Source: Streptomyces lincolnensis
GTDB taxonomy: Bacteria > Actinomycetota > Actinomycetes > Streptomycetales > Streptomycetaceae
DNA: 64,000 bases
Direction of reading: 5' to 3'
Assembly (NCBI RefSeq): GCF_021173675.1
Contig: NZ_JAIHON010000015.1
Span: forward strand, 1 to 64,000
In this document: in pieces, positions 1 to 6,590 of the stretch
How the letters are laid out: the number at the start of each line of letters is the position of its first letter
Position numbering within the stretch: the first letter of the stretch is position 1
The notes under the pieces: model-generated
Database searches by the model: none
Told to the model about the DNA's origin: nothing
The model's input: the letters and a program-made list of their open reading frames with translations, nothing else
Translations under genes and position numbers: made by a program

Positions 1-535
1 GCAGGCCGATGAACTCAATCGTGGCCGCAAGCGGGGTGATGACGTCGGTGATGTCGTGGTTGTTGATGGCCATCACGACGCCGAGCGCGACCAGGACGCC
101 GATGCTCATGCCGACGCCGACCCCGACGCCCTTGGCGAAGTCGGCCGGGGAGTGGAGCAGGTCCATGCGGCGGCGGTGACGGGCCTCGCGGAAGCGCTGC
201 AACCGCTCCTCCCACTCCTCCGCCAACTCGAAGTTCCCGGCCGCCTCCGCAGCCCGGAGCATGCGTTCGTAGCGGGCACCGGTCTTGCCGTCCCAGGTCC
301 GGCGGGCCACGATCCGGCCCCCGTTGAGGGTGTAGAGGCCGTGGCGGACCACCGCGCGGGCGGTCGTCCTGGTGGTCTCGTGGGTGGCGAACGTGCGGAC
401 CGCGCGGCCGGAGCGTACCCACAGCGGGACCGGCTTGGCCGGGGCCGGGTCGGGGACCACGGTCAAGGTGGTCACGGACGCGCTCTCATCAGGGATTTCG
501 GGGCTCTTGTGGAGGCTGACGACGTTCTCGGACAT
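1..535 (-). CDS. FtsK/TraB-like conjugal DNA translocase, N-terminal part only
   Basis: This gene runs off the left edge; 178 codons are visible from ATG at 535 (MSENVVSLHKSPE). Residues 1-90 are a cytoplasmic segment with basic patches; a basic stretch (RHRRRMDLLHSP) is followed by a hydrophobic Gly/Val segment (GVGVGVGMSIGVLVALGVV) that looks like the first membrane helix. This layout matches the N-termini of AICE FtsK/SpoIIIE-type Tra proteins, which pump double-stranded DNA between mycelial cells. The ATPase motor with Walker motifs would lie outside the window, so the assignment rests on the N-terminus and context. An AGGAG lies about ten bases upstream of the ATG. Confidence 0.65.
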   Translation of the reverse strand, partial: MSENVVSLHKSPEIPDESASVTTLTVVPDPAPAKPVPLWVRSGRAVRTFATHETTRTTARAVVRHGLYTLNGGRIVARRTWDGKTGARYERMLRAAEAAGNFELAEEWEERLQRFREARHRRRMDLLHSPADFAKGVGVGVGMSIGVLVALGVVMAINNHDITDVITPLAATIEFIGL

Positions 536-591
536 GCTGGGAGGACTCCTGACTGCCCCGGAGTTGGGGCGGGAGCTTGTGGGAGGGTGCG

Positions 592-629
592 GGGGCGGAC
601 CGGGTCCGTGGCAGGAGAAGGTCCGCCCC
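592..629 (-). terminator. Hairpin between small transfer genes and translocase gene
   Basis: GGGGCGGACC (592-601) pairs perfectly with GGTCCGCCCC (620-629), leaving an 18-base loop. It lies just after the stop of the 51-residue gene on the minus strand. No T-run follows, so it may attenuate or stabilise RNA rather than terminate fully. Confidence 0.4.
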
Positions 630-656
630 GGCGTAGCGCGGGTCAGGCGGGGACGT

Positions 657-812
657 TCACCGCCGGCGCAAGGTCTGCTTGGGCACGAGGGTGGGGCAGC
701 CGTTGATCATGTGGTCCACGCACTGCGGGCAGTCCTCACGCGGGGCGAGGTGACGGTGCGCGCTGCGGTCGTGGGCGTGCTGCCAGCACTGCGGGCACTC
801 CTTGCGGGCCAT
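657..812 (-). CDS. Small zinc-ribbon-like protein (51 aa)
   Basis: ATG at 812 gives 51 residues beginning MARKECPQCWQHAHD. Two CPQC knuckles (about residues 6-9 and 30-33), with several histidines between, suggest a structural zinc site. It starts two bases after the stop of the upstream gene, with a GGTGAG ribosome-binding site overlapping that stop, so it is translationally linked to the transfer cluster. Small Cys-rich proteins like this recur in AICE transfer regions; the function is unknown. Confidence 0.6.
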   Translation of the reverse strand: MARKECPQCWQHAHDRSAHRHLAPREDCPQCVDHMINGCPTLVPKQTLRRR

Positions 813-814
813 GC

Positions 815-1132
815 TCACCACCACCCCGACGACTTCTTCGCCGCCTTTTCCTTGGCGTCCTCGGTCACGATCTGCTGCCGCGCCTTCTGCATGGCGGTGA
901 TCTCGGTGCTGAGCCGGGTCTCGGCGGACGACCACGCGGCTTCCAGGCGGGCGTCTTGGCGGTCGGTGTCCTTGCCGCGCACGATGCGGTAGGAACCGCG
1001 GGCCATGTTGGACAGCAGTTGCCGGCGTTCGGCGCCGGTCAGCGGCCACATCTCCTGATTGCGGACCGCTTTGAGCTTGCGTTCGGCGTTGCGGATCTCG
1101 GCGTCCAGGCGGCGGGTGTTGGGCTTGCCCAT
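815..1132 (-). CDS. Hypothetical AICE protein (105 aa)
   Basis: ATG at 1132 (MGKPNTRRLDAEIRNAERKL) is chosen because it follows the stop of the preceding gene by two bases; a longer reading frame upstream lies antisense-like over that gene. The protein is highly charged and predicted mostly helical, with Arg/Lys/Glu-rich stretches that could form a coiled coil, and it ends in SSGWW. No domain is recognised. It lies between the RRQRL protein and the small zinc-ribbon gene, so a role in transfer or in element maintenance is likely but inferred only from position. Confidence 0.6.
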   Translation of the reverse strand: MGKPNTRRLDAEIRNAERKLKAVRNQEMWPLTGAERRQLLSNMARGSYRIVRGKDTDRQDARLEAAWSSAETRLSTEITAMQKARQQIVTEDAKEKAAKKSSGWW

Positions 1133-1134
1133 GG

Positions 1135-1482
1135 TCAAGCACTCCTGAGGGAGGGGGAGTTGTCGGGGTAGGCGCAGGTCACGCACATGCCGAGCGAGGT
1201 GGGGATGACGTATCCGGCATCCCGGCGGCACTCGGGGCAGGTGCGGCGCGCGGTGTTGGCCTTGGCCAGGGCCGCCCACCGGCCGGGCGTCATCGGGCGG
1301 ACCGGTTTGGCCAGCTCGACGCGGTACAGGTAGGCGACCAGCGGTGGCCGGCGGCGGCGCGGCCTCTCCAGCTGAGCGGCCACGTCCTGGCCGCCGGGGC
1401 GCAGGTCGAGCGCGCGGAGTTGGCGGCGGGTGGCGTAGCCGTCCGGGGCCAGGCGCCACCGGAACACCGGCAGCCCTGCCAT
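1135..1482 (-). CDS. RRQRL-motif zinc-binding protein
   Basis: The 115-residue product starts at ATG 1482, whose first base is the last base of the upstream stop (TGATG arrangement). Near residues 19-22 it carries RRQL, the variant of the RRQRL signature of a family found almost only in actinomycete integrative elements. A C-terminal CPEC ... CVTC pair is a likely zinc knuckle. The biochemical role is unknown; families of this kind sit beside translocase and Spd genes. The call rests on motif and neighbourhood. Confidence 0.7.
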   Translation of the reverse strand: MAGLPVFRWRLAPDGYATRRQLRALDLRPGGQDVAAQLERPRRRRPPLVAYLYRVELAKPVRPMTPGRWAALAKANTARRTCPECRRDAGYVIPTSLGMCVTCAYPDNSPSLRSA

Positions 1483-2642
1483 CAGGCGGCCTCAGCGCGC
1501 TCAGCAAGGATCGTGTCCCGCAGCATCCGGGCGTTCGCCGGCGAGGTGTGCACCTCACGGCGGATGCCCTCAGCGGTCACCTTCGCGTCCGGCCAACCGG
1601 CCGTCACCGTCCGCGCCTCAGCGAGCAGTTCGGCCGGGGTGCGCTTCGGGCGCGGCGATCGGGCGGCCTCGGGGACGCGTCCGGTCGCGCCACGCGGGCG
1701 GGTCGACTCCGCCGCGACCACGGGCTTGTCCTTGGGCAGGGGCACAGCGGTCAGGACTCGATCGCGGGCGGTGGCTGCCGGGTCGATCGGTGCCGACTCG
1801 ATCGCCCGCACGGGCTTGAGCGGCACCACCGACTTGGTGCAGTCGACCGGTACCGGATCGGGCACCCGCACCACGGTTGCGGTGATCGGCGACGGGGTCG
1901 ATTCCGGCAGGTCAGCCGTAGACTGATTCCTGACGGTCTCGGTAGATTCCTCCGCATTCGCGTCCCGGGTGGGATCGAGGGCAGGCGCCGGGAGGGTGCC
2001 GCCGAACATCGCGGCCAGTGAGGCGTTCGCACCGGCGGTGACCCGATCGCGCTGCACCTCCAGCAGCCTCGATCCCAGCGCCACATCCCCGACGCCGACC
2101 CTGCGGGCCAGGCGCCACGACTTGCGCTCCGACCACCACTTGACCCGATCGGAAGGGTGGTTGGCGGCGCGGCCCTGGTGGTAGGCGAGGGCCTGCACGA
2201 GGTCGGCGGCCCTGCGCTCGGCTTCCGCGTCGCGGCCGTCGACGTGGACCACGATCCGGCGGGCCAAAAACGCCATCCCCTTAGCGGAGACGGACATGCC
2301 CATCGGGGTCAGGGCGTAGATGACGGTGCGGGCTGCGTCCGGGGCCGCCATCGCGGCCATCACCGACGCAGCCGCCGGCAGCGCCCACAGCCCGGCGCGC
2401 ACCACGTGCGGGGAGGACTGCCCGAGCATGGTCAAGCCGAGCAGGACCAGGGCGAGCACGGCGGTGGCGCCCTCGCCGGCGGCCAGGGCTCCGAGTGCGG
2501 TGCCTTGGCCGTAGACGTGCCCGATGTTGCTGAACGTGCCGATCCCGCCGGCCACACCGGTAGCCAGCATCGGCACGAACGCGGCGATCAGGACGCCCTT
2601 TTGCGTCCGGGTCAACGACCTGCGGGTCTGCGGGGTGTTCAT
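1482..2642 (-). CDS. DUF2637/SpdB-like membrane protein of the transfer region
   Basis: ATG at 2642 overlaps the upstream stop by four bases (ATGA), so I start here rather than at earlier codons. The 386-residue product has three hydrophobic segments at roughly residues 15-37, 50-72 and 80-102, then a charged cytoplasmic part including WWSERKSWRLARRVGVGDVA and a Pro/Val-rich linker, ending in a helical segment resembling a winged-helix-like tail (AEGIRREVHTSPANARMLRD). This is the usual arrangement of DUF2637 proteins, the SpdB-type spread proteins thought to help plasmid or AICE DNA move along mycelium. No catalytic motif is visible. Confidence 0.75.
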   Translation of the reverse strand: MNTPQTRRSLTRTQKGVLIAAFVPMLATGVAGGIGTFSNIGHVYGQGTALGALAAGEGATAVLALVLLGLTMLGQSSPHVVRAGLWALPAAASVMAAMAAPDAARTVIYALTPMGMSVSAKGMAFLARRIVVHVDGRDAEAERRAADLVQALAYHQGRAANHPSDRVKWWSERKSWRLARRVGVGDVALGSRLLEVQRDRVTAGANASLAAMFGGTLPAPALDPTRDANAEESTETVRNQSTADLPESTPSPITATVVRVPDPVPVDCTKSVVPLKPVRAIESAPIDPAATARDRVLTAVPLPKDKPVVAAESTRPRGATGRVPEAARSPRPKRTPAELLAEARTVTAGWPDAKVTAEGIRREVHTSPANARMLRDTILAERAEAA

Positions 2643-3094
2643 GCCGCACCTCCCGCCGCGATCACGACGGCGACAACGAGCAGGGCGCCGCCGGCAAGGG
2701 TCAGGTCGATCGCCCGGCGCAGGCCGGTGAACTTGACGACTGCCAGGCGGGACAGGCCGGCGATGTCGGCGGCGAGGTCCCGGGAGGCGGCGAGGTCGGC
2801 GATCTGCTCGGGGGTCAGGGTGGCCCACAGCGGGAAGCCGTGTCGACCGGACAGGTTCGGCCGCACCGACCGCAGCAACAGAGCCGCCGCCGCGACCAGC
2901 AACACCATGCCGAGTCCGCCGACGATGGCGGCGGGCAGGTTCATCGGCAGGCCGCGGGCCAGCGTCCAGGCACCGGCCAGGGTGGCGCCGACGAACGCCA
3001 GCAACAGCGCGACCTTGGTGTCGGTCCGCGCGATCTCCGCCTTCACCTCAGCATGCTGAGCGGTCAGGTTCTGCGTGGCGGGGGTGGTGCTCAT
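2639..3094 (-). CDS. DUF5706 (Pycsar effector-like, PycTM-type) membrane protein
   Basis: The 151-residue product contains the N-terminal signature EIARTDTKVALLLAFVG (Asp25, Lys27), two membrane helices (about 28-46 and 54-74), a loop with HGFPLWATLTPEQI, and a C-terminal helix-plus-membrane segment (RLAVVKFTGLRRAIDL then 131-147). This is the pattern of DUF5706, the family that includes the membrane-disrupting PycTM effectors of Pycsar. No cyclase is visible near it within the element, so the role may be entry exclusion, defence or something unrelated. It overlaps its neighbours by four bases on each side, arguing for one operon. Confidence 0.7.
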   Translation of the reverse strand: MSTTPATQNLTAQHAEVKAEIARTDTKVALLLAFVGATLAGAWTLARGLPMNLPAAIVGGLGMVLLVAAAALLLRSVRPNLSGRHGFPLWATLTPEQIADLAASRDLAADIAGLSRLAVVKFTGLRRAIDLTLAGGALLVVAVVIAAGGAA

Positions 3095-3354
3095 GCGGCA
3101 CCTCCCGCCGTGGCGGAGGTGCGGTTGGCCAGGTCCCGGCGGGCCGCGAGGACCCGGTTACGGGCCCGGCGGATGCGGCGGGCGTCGACCTCGTTCGGCG
3201 TGCGGTCCATCGCGGTGATCTGCGCGTCGAGCAGGACGACTTCCGCCAGGACGACGGGCATCTCCTGCTCGATCGCGTTCAGCTCAGCGGCGGTCGGCTC
3301 GATGAAGTCGGCGAACGCGGTAACAGCGTCCTGAACAGTAACGATGTGATTCAT
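3091..3354 (-). CDS. Small hypothetical AICE protein (87 aa, DUF6284-like)
   Basis: ATG at 3354 gives MNHIVTVQDAVTAFADFIEP; longer in-frame extensions upstream have no plausible signal. The sequence is rich in acidic residues in its first half (AELNAIEQEMPVVLAEV) and basic in its second (RRIRRARNRVLAARRDL), suggesting a helical hairpin. It resembles small proteins I remember as DUF6284 from Streptomyces integrative elements, but I could not check this. Its stop overlaps the start of the DUF5706 gene by four bases. A GGGAG lies about twelve bases upstream of the start. Confidence 0.55.
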   Translation of the reverse strand: MNHIVTVQDAVTAFADFIEPTAAELNAIEQEMPVVLAEVVLLDAQITAMDRTPNEVDARRIRRARNRVLAARRDLANRTSATAGGAA

Positions 3355-3394
3355 TGGGTCGTGTACTCCCTTGCAGGTGGAACGGCCCGAACAG

Positions 3395-3422
3395 CGGCTC
3401 CCGGGGTGCCTCCCGGGAGCCG
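3395..3422 (-). terminator. Strong hairpin upstream of the transfer cluster
   Basis: CGGCTCCCGGG (3395-3405) pairs perfectly with CCCGGGAGCCG (3412-3422) around a six-base loop. It sits between the 58-residue gene and the 87-residue gene on the minus strand and could limit read-through into the transfer cluster. Confidence 0.45.
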
Positions 3423-3509
3423 CGCGCCGTTGATGGGGGAAGTGCTGGGAGACTGCGCGGTATGCGGCCGCAGTCAGCGGCCGGGTTCCCGATCGGCAGT
3501 CGGTTTGGG

Positions 3510-3686
3510 CTACGAGCGGTGCCAGGCCTTCTCGCGGCGGACATGCTCCGCCTCGTGGGCCCTCTTGCGTGCGATGGCCGTGGACCGGGCGGTGATCGGG
3601 CCGCTCTGGCGACCGCAAGCGCAAACCCAGATCCAGTAGCTGTTGCGGCCGTTGTGATCCAGCGTGATGCGTGCCTTGTAGGCCAC
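3510..3686 (-). CDS. Small basic AICE protein (58 aa)
   Basis: A GTG at 3686, preceded by an AGAGGA ribosome-binding site about seven bases away, opens a 58-residue frame ending TAG at 3510. The product begins MAYKARITLDHNGRNSYWIW, has a VCACG pair and a Lys/Arg/His-rich C-terminal helix (TAIARKRAHEAEHVRREK). The aromatic-rich beta segment with a basic helix is like the DNA-binding ends of element-encoded small proteins, but no family is recognised. It is the first gene of the leftward cluster. Confidence 0.55.
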   Translation of the reverse strand: MAYKARITLDHNGRNSYWIWVCACGRQSGPITARSTAIARKRAHEAEHVRREKAWHRS

Positions 3687-4221
3687 GGTGAGTCCTCTCA
3701 GGCGATGGAGACGGAGTGTTCCGGCTCCCCTCAGCCCCGCTCGTGCTAGACGAGCGAGGGAGGCAACCGGCCGCAGCGATCAGCGCTGCGGAACCAGAAG
3801 AAAGTGACCGGGCTTTTGCCGGTGCGCCGTTGCCACGGAGCACCGCTCCCGAGCCGGAAGAGTCGGGTGCGTCATCGTCACTGCTCTGACGCCAGCAGGG
3901 CAGCGTGCGGCAGGTGGCACCACGTGCGGTTGACCTCCCGGAAGGAAGGGATGATCCGCGCGAGTGTTCTCCAGAGCTGACGCACAGGGCAGGACACGTT
4001 CACCTGCCACGAAGTGGCTGCCAACGGCCATCACCCCGGCCGTTCGGGGGACGGGACTCGTAGCCCGTCAGAGTTGAATCTCTATTGAATTCTCAACGAA
4101 CGGTCGCTGCCTTCGTACTGACCCCTGCGGGCTTTCCTCCGGGCGGCGCCCGGCCGGAGCGCGGGCGCATCAAGGTGCAGCGCCTTCCGGTCGACGTTCC
4201 GACCGGCGGGCACATCCCTAA
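3687..4221. other. Intergenic control region of the element
   Basis: About 530 bases without a convincing gene. It contains a 7-bp hairpin (CGCTCGT at 3738-3744 with ACGAGCG at 3750-3756) and, at 4074-4094, two direct repeats (TTGAATCTCT and TTGAATTCTC) in the only AT-rich patch of the area. It separates leftward transfer genes from the rightward regulator and probably holds their promoter. Confidence 0.4.
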
Positions 4222-4277
4222 GGTTCCCTAGGGTTCCCTGCGGTGTCAAGCGGTAAGCTAGGGAACCTCAGGGAACC
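4222..4277. promoter_or_regulatory. Four GGTTCCCT half-sites upstream of the GntR gene
   Basis: GGTTCCCT occurs at 4222-4229 and 4232-4239, and its reverse complement AGGGAACC at 4260-4267 and 4270-4277. Two direct pairs spaced ten bases (one helical turn) thus face each other as an inverted repeat 20-56 bases before the GntR start. This is a strong candidate operator for autorepression by the GntR protein. Confidence 0.65.
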
Positions 4278-4297
4278 GACGCGAAGGAGCAGGAGAA

Positions 4298-5056
4298 ATG
4301 GCCGGTCAGGCCGACAATCGGGCGCCGTACGCGAAGATTGCCGCGCACTACGCGGAGCTGATCACGTCCGGCCAGCTACCGCCGGGGACGCTCCTGCCGA
4401 GCATCAAGAACCTGTCGGAGGAGTGGAGCGTGAGCACGGCCACGGCCGAAAAGGCGCTGCGCAAGCTTCGCAACGAAGGCATGGTTCGGGGTATCCACGG
4501 GATCGGAACGGAAGTCCTAGACCAGCCGGGCCCGATGTCGTCGGGATCTCAGCGTCAGGACCGGGGCCGCCGGACCGGATCAAGTTGGGGGTCCGGCGAG
4601 CGGTCCGACTCACACAAGGCCGATGTGGTCCCTGCGCCTCTGGAAGTGGCGCAGGCTCTTGGTATCGAGCCGCGATCCGACGTGATTCGTCGGAGCCGGG
4701 TGTACCGGGACCGGCACGGCATCGTGGCGCACAGCACGTCTTGGATCCCGGCTCGATACGGCAAGCTGATCCCGCAGTTGGCGAAGAGCGAGCGATTGAC
4801 GGGGGGTACCTCACTCCAGCTCATCGCCGAAGCGACCGGCCTCCCGATCAGTCATCGGATCGACACCGCGTCAGCGCGCCTGCTCACACCGGAAGACACC
4901 GAGCACTTGGAGTTGGACCCGGCGAACCCGCCGACGGAACCCGTGGTCGTGATGACCGCGAAGTTCATCGACAGCGAGAACAACGTCGTGGAATACGGCG
5001 TTGACCTCGGTGGGCCTGGTCGAACCTGGCGGACGGAATCGGAGGTTTCCCCGTGA
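4298..5056 (+). CDS. GntR-family (HutC/UTRA type) regulator of the element
   Basis: The 252-residue product has an N-terminal GntR winged helix at about residues 13-75 (YAKIAAHYAELITSGQLPPG, then LPSIKNLSEEWSVSTATAEK) and a C-terminal UTRA-like ligand domain at about 105-245. ATG 4298 is preceded by AAGGAG. In pSAM2 the GntR protein KorSA keeps transfer genes silent; by position this gene is a functional analogue, which is inference. The likely operator lies immediately upstream. The stop overlaps the GTG of the kinase gene, so the two form one transcription unit. A Ser/Gly/Arg-rich linker (about 80-105) separates the domains. Confidence 0.8.
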   Translation: MAGQADNRAPYAKIAAHYAELITSGQLPPGTLLPSIKNLSEEWSVSTATAEKALRKLRNEGMVRGIHGIGTEVLDQPGPMSSGSQRQDRGRRTGSSWGSGERSDSHKADVVPAPLEVAQALGIEPRSDVIRRSRVYRDRHGIVAHSTSWIPARYGKLIPQLAKSERLTGGTSLQLIAEATGLPISHRIDTASARLLTPEDTEHLELDPANPPTEPVVVMTAKFIDSENNVVEYGVDLGGPGRTWRTESEVSP

Positions 5057-5724
5057 CCACCTTGGATGACACGCTCTTGAGCGTGCTTGAAGATCGGATG
5101 GGCGCTCTACTCACCGCCCGCCGTATCGGCACGCTCGCGCCCGAAGCCGAAGTGGAAATCTCTGCGATCTCCCAGACCCTCACGAGACCAATGACCGCAC
5201 GTGCGCCGTTCTGCGTCCTCATGGCCGGGCTTCCTGGCTCCGGCAAGACCACGCTGTCCCGAGTCCTCACCGATCGCGGGTTCGTACGCCTCTGCCCGGA
5301 TGAGGAGATGTACCGCCGACATGGCGTGTACGGGGTGGACTTCCCGCGAGGCACCTTCCCCACCCTCGAACGGCCGGTCCTTGAGGACGTGGCGGTCGAG
5401 CTACGCGAACTGCTTCAGGCAGGGCGGGACGTCGTAGTCGATCACGGCTTCTGGACTCCCGAGGACCGTGCCCGGTGGCGCACCATCGCGACCGACGCCG
5501 GCGCCACTCCGCTGCTCGTCTACCTCGAAGCAAGCCATGACGAACTCTGGTCAAGGATCAACAAGCGCAACGAGTTCCACGCCGACGATCCGAATTCGAT
5601 CTACTTTTCCGAGAGTGACCTACAGCGCTACCGCACCCGCTTCGTTCCTCCCGAGGCAAGCGAACCGCACCTCATCTACCACGGTGATCCTGCGGGCGTG
5701 ATCGCGGCACTGGACAGCGAATAA
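5053..5724 (+). CDS. P-loop kinase / zeta-toxin-like ATPase (AAA_33 type)
   Basis: The 223-residue product starts at GTG 5053 inside the GntR stop (GTGA overlap). Walker A is GLPGSGKTT at residues 59-67, followed by CPDEEMYRRHG, a Walker-B-like VVVDHGFW segment, and a C-terminal LID-like region with RINKRNE and RYRTRF. Such kinases phosphorylate small molecules or, in zeta toxins, UDP-sugars; the substrate here is unknown. In pSAM2 the gene next to korSA (pif) confers immunity to redundant transfer; a kinase occupying this place next to attR is a noteworthy substitution. No small antitoxin gene is visible. Confidence 0.7.
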   Translation: MTTLDDTLLSVLEDRMGALLTARRIGTLAPEAEVEISAISQTLTRPMTARAPFCVLMAGLPGSGKTTLSRVLTDRGFVRLCPDEEMYRRHGVYGVDFPRGTFPTLERPVLEDVAVELRELLQAGRDVVVDHGFWTPEDRARWRTIATDAGATPLLVYLEASHDELWSRINKRNEFHADDPNSIYFSESDLQRYRTRFVPPEASEPHLIYHGDPAGVIAALDSE

Positions 5725-5804
5725 GCGCCCTTGATCCCCCATGTGTCCCCCGAGCGCGACCCGAGGCAAGGAAACCGCAGGTCAAAGCCACCGAACCCGT
5801 CCCG

Positions 5805-5854
5805 CTGTAAATCTGCCGGCTCAGCCTTCCCAGGTTCGAATCCTGGCGCCGCCA
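5805..5854 (+). other. attR-like 3' fragment of tRNA-Tyr
   Basis: The anticodon loop with GTA (CTGTAAATC), variable arm, T-arm (CCAGG TTCGAAT CCTGG) and 3' acceptor strand CGCCGCC with discriminator A are present, but the 5' acceptor, D-arm and 5' anticodon strand are missing. This is the duplicated 3' end of a tRNA gene left by site-specific integration. The intact tRNA-Tyr should lie left of the window. Confidence 0.85.
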
Positions 5855-5863
5855 CGCTGAGAA

Positions 5864-5909
5864 AGAGACCCCCTCCGAACTGCGGAAACGCAGGGCGGAG
5901 GGGGTCTCT
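5864..5909 (+). terminator. Host tRNA-Tyr terminator
   Basis: A 14-bp perfect stem (AGAGACCCCCTCCG at 5864-5877 with its complement at 5896-5909) encloses a second hairpin CTGCG-GAAA-CGCAG with a GNRA tetraloop (5880-5893). It must originally have ended the tRNA-Tyr transcript and now terminates transcription leaving the element. Confidence 0.8.
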
Positions 5910-5967
5910 TCGTGTGTCGGGGCGCCTGCCCTCGGGAGAGGCGCGTCGTGCGGGGCACACTGAGTCC

Positions 5968-6192
5968 ATGTCCATGCCCATGTCCACGCGCCGCAGACAC
6001 TGCCCCGAATGCCGCCGCGAGATCGCCGTCGTCGCCGGCCGCTTCGCCCGCCATGATCCGCCCGGCGCACGGGAGAGCGGAGGTCTGGTCTCCTGCCCCG
6101 GCTCCCGCAGGCAGGCGGAACTCGGAGCCGCGCAACCCGCGCTGGACGGATACGTCGTCCCCGAGTTCCCCGGGCAACTCCCGCTGTTCTAG
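5968..6192 (+). CDS. Small zinc-knuckle protein (74 aa), hypothetical
   Basis: ATG at 5968 (MSMPMSTRRRHCPECRREI) gives 74 residues; ATGs at 5974 and 5980 are alternatives. The CPEC pair near residue 12, a His in ARHDPPG and a later SCPGS suggest a single zinc-binding site. No Shine-Dalgarno is obvious. It is the first host gene right of the integration site and ends before a convergent gene. Function unknown. Confidence 0.5.
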   Translation: MSMPMSTRRRHCPECRREIAVVAGRFARHDPPGARESGGLVSCPGSRRQAELGAAQPALDGYVVPEFPGQLPLF

Positions 6193-6207
6193 ACCGCGGC
6201 CCTCGCC

Positions 6208-6588
6208 TCAGGCCGCCGTGGCCCGCACATCCATCCGGGTCACCAGCCCGTCCTCGCCGAACCGGTACACGTGCTCGACCGTGTCACCCCAGTGATCGCC
6301 CTCCGCGTCCCGCATCCCCAGCCCGACGGTCGCCACCACCGCCTCGCCGTCCTCGTCGAGCCGCACCCCGTCCAGGCGTACGAGGGGATGCCCGGCCGCG
6401 AACTGCCGGGCCCAGTAGGCCCGTACCGCCTCGCGGCCGTGCAGCCGGACCCCGTCCAGGACGTTCGGCCAGTCCACGTCGGGAGCCAGGCAGTGCGGGA
6501 CGAAGGCGTCCCGCTCGTCGGTGGAGAAGACCTCGTACATGCGCCGCAGCAGCGCCTCCCGCGCGGCCGGAACCCCCTCGGCGGCCAA
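6208..6588 (-). CDS. SnoaL/NTF2-like family protein
   Basis: The 126-residue product has the layout of SnoaL-like alpha+beta barrels: an N-terminal helix with MYEVFSTDERDAFVPH, a middle DVDWPNVLDGVRLHGREAVR segment and C-terminal strands ending in HVYRFGEDGLVTRMDVR. Such proteins bind or isomerise small ligands. I use TTG 6588 because a GGGA motif lies seven bases upstream and it begins two bases after the preceding stop; ATG 6540 is an alternative start that would remove a helix. It forms a two-gene unit with the NAD(P)-binding gene. Confidence 0.65.
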   Translation of the reverse strand: MAAEGVPAAREALLRRMYEVFSTDERDAFVPHCLAPDVDWPNVLDGVRLHGREAVRAYWARQFAAGHPLVRLDGVRLDEDGEAVVATVGLGMRDAEGDHWGDTVEHVYRFGEDGLVTRMDVRATAA

Positions 6589-6590
6589 CG

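Larger units (their letters stand above)
1..5854. mobile_element. Right part of an integrated AICE-type conjugative element
   Basis: The segment has the hallmarks of actinomycete integrative and conjugative elements: an FtsK-like translocase, RRQRL zinc protein, DUF2637 Spd-like protein, small overlapping orphan genes and a GntR regulator, ending at a 3' tRNA-Tyr fragment. Only the right boundary is inside the window. Because the tRNA fragment reads rightwards, the intact tRNA-Tyr, the integrase, excisionase and replication genes should lie left of base 1; that is inference. Genes up to about 3690 read leftwards and the regulator pair reads rightwards. Confidence 0.8.

Noticed and set aside
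3780..4034. An 84-codon minus-strand frame in the element control region
   Set aside because: Third-position GC is lower than in neighbours, no ribosome-binding site and no recognisable sequence; kept as non-coding, with some doubt.
5805..5854. Complete tRNA gene at the right end of the element
   Set aside because: The 5' acceptor strand, D-arm and 5' anticodon strand are absent; only a 3' fragment remains.
5731..5967. N-terminal extension of the small zinc-knuckle gene through the tRNA fragment
   Set aside because: The extension would translate the attachment site and a terminator; the later ATG cluster is more sensible.
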